A stretch of DNA of 64,000 bases from contig NZ_CP084029.1 of NCBI RefSeq assembly GCF_020181615.1, positions 1,923,397-1,987,396 of the forward strand, written 5' to 3'. The notes below the pieces were generated by a model. That model was not told the origin of the DNA. It saw nothing but the letters and a program-made list of their open reading frames with translations, and did not search any database. Of the stretch, positions 60,656-64,000 are shown piece after piece. This DNA comes from [Mycobacterium] crassicus. GTDB taxonomy: Bacteria; Actinomycetota; Actinomycetes; Mycobacteriales; Mycobacteriaceae. The stretch's first letter is position 1; each line of letters begins with the position of its first letter. The position numbers were made by a program, and so were the translations under genes.

Positions 60656-61106
60656 TCCCGAGACCGGCGAGCCGTACCGGCCGTGCCGCCCTCACCCCTC
60701 GCGGGCGGTGTGCCACGTCGACACCTGCGGATACGCCGACACCGTTGACGGACGGCTCTCGACAGCCGGCCGGCGAGCCCTGATGAAACACCTTGAGGCG
60801 GGACGCGAGCCCGAGCCGACGCCGCCCGGTCACTGCGACTGCCGGCGCTGCCGTGACCGTGGCCGCGATCCGTTGACGCCGGCCGAGATTGACGCCGTAC
60901 AGCATCACCTGACCGACCGGCTCGCGGTGTTGTTTCTGTTGAGCTACGCGGTGTACGACGGGTGCGAAATCTGTCCGCACTGCGGCGAACTGTTCGCGGT
61001 GTTCGCCGACCGCGTAGACACGCGGGGTCTCATCGCCTCGGGCGGCTGCCCCTATCACGGTCAGCACGCTGGTAGCCCGCTCGGTCTCGGCGATAGCGAT
61101 GGCTGA
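60648..61106 (+). CDS. Cys-rich, putative zinc-binding element protein
   Basis: 152 aa. Nine or more Cys arranged in pairs: CRPHPSRAVCHVDTC at the N-terminus, CDCRRCRDRG in the middle, CEICPHCGEL (about residue 110, a CxxCxxC zinc-ribbon-type knuckle) and a later CPYHG with His. It probably folds around one or two zinc ions and may bind DNA or another protein. The family is not recognised. It overlaps both neighbours by 8 nt, so it is a real part of the operon. Confidence 0.68.
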   Translation: MLDPETGEPYRPCRPHPSRAVCHVDTCGYADTVDGRLSTAGRRALMKHLEAGREPEPTPPGHCDCRRCRDRGRDPLTPAEIDAVQHHLTDRLAVLFLLSYAVYDGCEICPHCGELFAVFADRVDTRGLIASGGCPYHGQHAGSPLGLGDSDG

Positions 61107-61362
61107 CCGTCGTCGCCGGGCTGTTACTGATGTGGCTGATGTGGCGGCGGGTCGGCCGCGATACCGGTCGGTTGGCAATGTCTTGGCAACTTGGCGCCGA
61201 CGAACCGGCCGGCGACACAGCCAAATTGAAGCATCGTCGCAGGTCAAGGCGACAATACTGACGCCTCACCAAACCTGCGACCGGTTGATAGCCGATCAGG
61301 TCCGCAACGGTTTCACGCTCGGAACGGCGTTGACGACGACGACACGGGAGACCCGCCGATGA
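61099..61362 (+). CDS. Small hypothetical element protein
   Basis: 87 aa, basic and Arg/Thr-rich, starting at an ATG that overlaps the preceding stop by 8 nt and ending in an ATGA overlap with terL. No recognised domain. The close packing supports it; composition (many Arg, low hydrophobicity) and the presence of a GGCAACTT motif at 61185 that might be a DNA site leave room for doubt. Confidence 0.5.
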   Translation: MADRRRRAVTDVADVAAGRPRYRSVGNVLATWRRRTGRRHSQIEASSQVKATILTPHQTCDRLIADQVRNGFTLGTALTTTTRETRR

Positions 61363-62879
61363 CCACGACCGCAACCCCGGACGCCGACGGCCACCCCGCG
61401 CGCTGGCCGCGCGCCTTGATCGACCTCGACGCGCTGGCAGCGTCCCGCCGGCGTCAGCGCCCAACGACCCCGACCGCCCTCGGCCGGCGGCTGCTCGGCA
61501 CCCGCTACCGCACGACGCCGGCCGTGGCCCTGATCGGCGCGGCGGTGGCCGACGCGATCAGCCAGCCCGACGCCCGGCTGATTGTGACCGTGCCACCGCG
61601 CGAGGCGAAGTCGACCACGGTCGCCGTCCTCGGTACCGTGCTGGCCCTGGCGACCGACCCCGACGCCGAGGTGATCCTGGCGAGCTATGCCGACAACCTC
61701 GCCCATGAGCACAGCGCCCGTGCGCGAGCCCTGATCGCCGAGCACGGCGACGACCTCGGTATCCGGCTGGCCGACGAAAAAACCGCCGTCGGCCGGTGGC
61801 GCATCGCCGGCCACCGGGGCGGGCTGCTGGCAACCGGCATCATGGCCGGCATCACCGGCAAGGGCGCTGACCTGCTGATCCTTGACGACATCGTGAAGAA
61901 CGCCGCCGAGGCCGACAGCGACGCGCATCGCCGGCGGGTGCTGGCCGAATTTCGCGGAACGCTGATGACCCGCGTTCACCCCGGCGGGTCGGTGGTCATC
62001 ATCGGTACTCGCTGGCACCCCGACGACCTGATCGGGCACCTACTCGCCACCGAGCCCGAGCGGTGGGAACACCTGAACATCCCGGCGGTGGCCGAGGCCG
62101 GCATACCCGACGCGCTGCACCGCCCGCCCGGCCAGACGATGACCAGCACCGTCGGCCGGTCGCCCGAGCAGTTCGCCGACCTGCGCCGGTCCCTCGGTGA
62201 TCGGAGCTGGTACGCCGAATTTCAAGGGGTGCCGAACTCGCCCGAGGGCAACCTGATCCGCTCGACGTGGCTCGATTCATGGCGGCTGCCCTCGGCCCCC
62301 GTCGCGCCTGCGCTGACCGTCGTCGGCGTCGACCCGTCCGACAGCGGCGAGGGTGACGCGGCCGGCATCGTCGCGGCCAGCCTGACCCGTGACGGCGTGG
62401 TCGCGGTGATCGCCGACCAGTCGGCCCCGATGACCTCGGATCAGTGGGCACGGGCCGCTATCGAGCTGGCTATGAGCACCGGCGCCAGTGAAATCGCCAT
62501 CGAGGCATTTACCGCGCGGGCCACCTACGAGCGGGTTGTGCGCGAGGCGATGGCCCGCTACGACCTGCCACACCCGATTCGCGTCACGACGTGGCCCCCC
62601 AAGGGCGAGGGCGGCAACCGGGGTGATGCCTTGGCCCGCTCGGCTGCGCTGCTACAAGCGTTCGAGGTCGGTACGTGCCGGATCGCCGGCCACCTGCCGG
62701 AATTTGAACGGCGGGCCGTGACCTGGCAGGCCGGCACGCATCAGCCCGACGCCCTCGCTGCGCTGGTGGTGGCCCACGACGTGCTGATCCGCTCGGCCGG
62801 CTCACGCCTGACGTTCGGTGTGCCGGTGTCCGACCCGGTGAGTCTCGCGGCGTACCTCGGTCGACGTGTGAGCGGCTGA
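61359..62879 (+). CDS. Phage terminase large subunit
   Basis: 506 aa. ATPase domain: Walker A-type VPPREAKSTTVAV (about residue 78-90) and Walker B DLLILDDIVKN (about 170-180), with the coupling motif VVIIGTRWHPDDL (about 208). C-terminal RNase-H-like nuclease with acidic residues in VVGVDPSDSGEGDAAGI (about 320), IAIEAFTARATYERV (about 380) and HQPDALAALVVAHD (about 470). These are the full set for a working DNA-packaging motor. The gene is intact and overlaps the previous one by 4 nt. No capsid genes follow. Confidence 0.88.
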   Translation: MTTTATPDADGHPARWPRALIDLDALAASRRRQRPTTPTALGRRLLGTRYRTTPAVALIGAAVADAISQPDARLIVTVPPREAKSTTVAVLGTVLALATDPDAEVILASYADNLAHEHSARARALIAEHGDDLGIRLADEKTAVGRWRIAGHRGGLLATGIMAGITGKGADLLILDDIVKNAAEADSDAHRRRVLAEFRGTLMTRVHPGGSVVIIGTRWHPDDLIGHLLATEPERWEHLNIPAVAEAGIPDALHRPPGQTMTSTVGRSPEQFADLRRSLGDRSWYAEFQGVPNSPEGNLIRSTWLDSWRLPSAPVAPALTVVGVDPSDSGEGDAAGIVAASLTRDGVVAVIADQSAPMTSDQWARAAIELAMSTGASEIAIEAFTARATYERVVREAMARYDLPHPIRVTTWPPKGEGGNRGDALARSAALLQAFEVGTCRIAGHLPEFERRAVTWQAGTHQPDALAALVVAHDVLIRSAGSRLTFGVPVSDPVSLAAYLGRRVSG

Positions 62880-62989
62880 TGCGGGGGCGATGCCGTGAGG
62901 AGTACCAGCAGGTTCTCGCCGCACGCGCCGAGCGTGACCCCGATGTGCAAGCACGTAAAGAACTGCGACGGTTAGGAATTGACGCATGA
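62879..62989 (+). CDS. Small basic peptide gene after terL
   Basis: 36 aa (MRGRCREEYQQVLAARAERD and a further 16 residues), whose ATG overlaps the terL stop by one base. The helical, charged composition fits a phage-type protein, perhaps a fragment of a longer gene. Too short to classify. Confidence 0.4.
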   Translation: MRGRCREEYQQVLAARAERDPDVQARKELRRLGIDA

Positions 62990-63338
62990 CGATTACGGCG
63001 CGACCCGCGACGAAGTGCGGATCGAGACCGGGAAACGTGACGGGAAACGCCAACAGCAGCGTCGCCGGTTCGACAAACTGCAGGACGCCATCGACGCCTA
63101 CAACGGTGAGCGCGGCGACCGGTCCCGCGGCGTGCAGGTGACACCAACGAGTGTCACATTGAGGCAGGCGGTCGATGCCCACCTCAACGCCCTAGCCAGC
63201 GCGGCCCAACACCGTCAGCTGTATCAGGAGGAGTTGGCTGCCCGCGACCGCGGCGAGACGCTGCCGCCGGGCCGGGCACGATGCCCGATTGGCCGCCGGC
63301 CGAGTAACCCGCCCAACACGGGTGGGGCCGTGGTGTAA
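62979..63338 (+). pseudogene. Integrase-like N-terminal remnant at the right edge of the element
   Basis: An open frame of 119 codons with only a TTG start (62979) and a stop codon directly upstream. The translation has GKRDGKRQQQRRRFDKLQDA and SVTLRQAVDAHLNALA, which resemble the arm-binding and core-binding beginning of tyrosine recombinases, but it ends without any catalytic domain in a low-complexity Arg/Pro tail. Most likely a truncated integrase from an earlier or tandem insertion. It could alternatively be an intact small element protein. Confidence 0.4.
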
Positions 63339-63446
63339 CCGGAAACGACGCCGCCGGCCGTGCAACACGGGTGCCGCTGCAGCGTGTTGGCCGGGTGTGC
63401 AGCAGGGCTTGGGGCCGTGCTGGATGGTTGCGCCGGGAGTGGGTGC

Positions 63447-63806
63447 TCAGCGCCGTTGACGTGATTGCGGTGATGAATCGCTGTCGTCGGCAGCCCTGCG
63501 CAGGGCAGTGTTGGCGTCTTCGAGGTGCAGGATGCGGCCGATGCCGGCGATGTTCACTCCAGCGGCGACGAGGGTGATGATCCGTTCGACGCGGGCGAGG
63601 TCATCGGCGCTGTAACGGCGGGTGCCGCCGTCGGTGCGTGCCGGGGATAACAGGCCGTGGCGTTCCCAGAGGCGCAGTGATTGTGTTGGTGCACCGGATA
63701 ATTCGGCGGCCACCGTGATCCCGTAGACGCCTCGGTTCGCAGCTGGGGGTCGGTCCCCGCGTAACGGGTCGGGCAGGTGCATGCCATTGTCGTCGTTCGC
63801 GTCCAA
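63447..63806 (-). CDS. MerR-family regulator, HspR-like
   Basis: 119 aa. The MerR DNA-binding domain is clear: GVYGITVAAELSGAPTQSLRLWERHGLLSPARTDGGTRRYS (positions about 27-67, given here as landmarks YGITVAAEL and TRRYSADD), followed by a short helix VERIITLVAAGVNIAGI. It resembles the heat-shock repressor HspR rather than metal-sensing MerR: no metal-binding Cys and a short C-terminus. Divergent from an Hsp20 gene with two palindromes between them, it probably controls that gene and itself. The 3' end marks the first host gene to the right of the element. Confidence 0.8.
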   Translation of the reverse strand: MDANDDNGMHLPDPLRGDRPPAANRGVYGITVAAELSGAPTQSLRLWERHGLLSPARTDGGTRRYSADDLARVERIITLVAAGVNIAGIGRILHLEDANTALRRAADDSDSSPQSRQRR

Positions 63807-63825
63807 GATTTTCTCGCTTCGCTAC

Positions 63826-63851
63826 TTGCACTCGCCGCTGTCGAGTGCTAG
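63826..63851. promoter_or_regulatory. CIRCE-like element (HrcA operator)
   Basis: TTGCACTC (63826-63833), a 9-base spacer, and GAGTGCTAG (63843-63851). The canonical CIRCE is TTAGCACTC-N9-GAGTGCTAA; the core GCACTC-N9-GAGTGC is perfect and the right arm is complete but for its last base. HrcA binding here would put the Hsp20 gene or the regulator under heat-shock control. Confidence 0.7.
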
Positions 63852-63863
63852 ATAGAAAGTATA

Positions 63864-63889
63864 CCAACTGACATAGATAAGTCGGTTGG
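63864..63889. promoter_or_regulatory. Second palindrome in the regulator/hsp20 region (MerR-type operator candidate)
   Basis: CCAACTGAC (63864-63872), 8-base spacer ATAGATAA, GTCGGTTGG (63881-63889); eight of nine positions are complementary. The dyad of 26 bp with AT-rich centre fits a MerR-family operator placed over a promoter. It is not the HAIR sequence of HspR. Confidence 0.5.
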
Positions 63890-63934
63890 GAACGCACAGA
63901 TGGCAAAGTGAAAGGACAGACGGAGGTGGCCACG

Positions 63935-64000
63935 ATGCTGATGCGGACCGACCCGTTTCGGGAATTGGACAGGTTCACCCAGGAGGTTTTGGGGACCGCG
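63935..64000 (+). CDS. Hsp20/alpha-crystallin family protein, 18-kDa-antigen type (start only)
   Basis: The first 22 codons are present; the gene runs off the right edge. ATG 63935 follows GGAGG at 63922-63926. MLMRTDPFRELDRF is the typical N-terminus of the mycobacterial 18-kDa small heat-shock antigen. The alpha-crystallin domain is outside the window. The regulation by HrcA and the MerR protein is inferred from the operators upstream. Confidence 0.85.
   Translation, partial: MLMRTDPFRELDRFTQEVLGTA

Larger units (their letters stand above)
53939..63446. mobile_element. Integrated phage-satellite-like element beside tRNA-Val
   Basis: About 9.5 kb between tRNA-Val and the HspR-like gene. 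Contents in order: integrase and an upstream regulator on the minus strand; then on the plus strand an excisionase-like protein, a primase/helicase, a candidate origin, a small-terminase-like protein, three small proteins, a large terminase and an integrase-like remnant. There are no genes for portal, capsid, protease, tail or lysis. This set resembles phage-inducible islands or satellites more than a complete prophage. A direct duplicate of the tRNA 3' end was looked for at the right side and not found, so the right boundary (somewhere between 62990 and 63446) and the att core are not defined. Confidence 0.75.

Noticed and set aside
63300..63446. attR formed by a duplicate of the tRNA-Val 3' end
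   Set aside because: No stretch matching the last ~20 bases of the tRNA was found between terL and the HspR-like gene.
63371..63577. 68-codon plus-strand frame at the element's right border
   Set aside because: Cys/Arg/Trp-rich shadow frame overlapping the end of the HspR-like gene on the other strand.

Overview
The window is GC-rich DNA from a mycobacterium, most likely a non-tuberculous, Mycolicibacterium-type species. The evidence is a mycolic-acid FAS-II operon (fabD-acpM-kasA-kasB-accD6) next to aceE and a PucR regulator, a complete mce/yrbE lipid-importer operon, mycothiol-dependent formaldehyde dehydrogenase, AhpE, an MPT51-like antigen-85 relative, and the frequent use of GTG and leaderless starts. 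Gene order matches the M. tuberculosis Rv2238c-Rv2260 block in inverted orientation, interrupted by two large accessory regions.

Layout. (1) 1-10377 is core: MBL-fold protein, mscR, an added amidohydrolase with a divergent AraC regulator, serine hydrolase, DUF3145 protein, diacylglycerol kinase, FAD-linked oxidase, TetR, glpD1. (2) 10378-42226 is about 32 kb with no counterpart between glpD1 and accD6 in M. tuberculosis. It holds a TetR/flavin monooxygenase pair with a perfect operator, a membrane methyltransferase, a full mce operon (yrbEA, yrbEB, mceA-F, two Mce-associated proteins, DUF732 and CAP secreted proteins, an MPT51-like protein), a CoA-thioester catabolic operon (thiolase, two MaoC-type hydratases, SDR, enoyl-CoA hydratase, FadD), a reverse-strand operon (enoyl-CoA hydratase, alpha/beta hydrolase, flavin monooxygenase, PucR regulator), and an alcohol-oxidation set (mycofactocin-type SDR, aldehyde dehydrogenase, alcohol dehydrogenase) bordered by two paralogous TetR regulators. 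The working idea is uptake of a hydrophobic substrate through Mce followed by oxidation and CoA-dependent breakdown. (3) 42227-53938 is core again: accD6, kasB, kasA, acpM, fabD, mabR, aceE, a lipoprotein, a two-copy 57-bp MIRU-like repeat, a DUF3052 protein, ahpE and tRNA-Val(TAC). (4) 53939 to about 63446 is an integrated phage-satellite-like element beside the tRNA: tyrosine integrase, small regulators, an excisionase-like protein, a primase/SF3-type helicase, a 23-bp perfect inverted repeat around an AT-richer loop (candidate origin), a small-terminase-like protein, three small proteins and a large terminase, but no capsid, portal, tail or lysis genes. (5) 63447-64000 is a MerR/HspR-like regulator divergent from the start of an 18-kDa-antigen-type Hsp20 gene, with a CIRCE-like element and a second palindrome between them.

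Points most worth a second look are the terminase-bearing, capsid-less element with its putative origin; the 45-bp in-frame deletion in the aldehyde dehydrogenase; several strong operator candidates (AraC direct repeats at 3101, TetR palindrome at 11091, CIRCE at 63826); and the linkage of the mce importer to an uncharacterised catabolic cluster. All family assignments come from reading the sequence and remembered family features; no database search was run.
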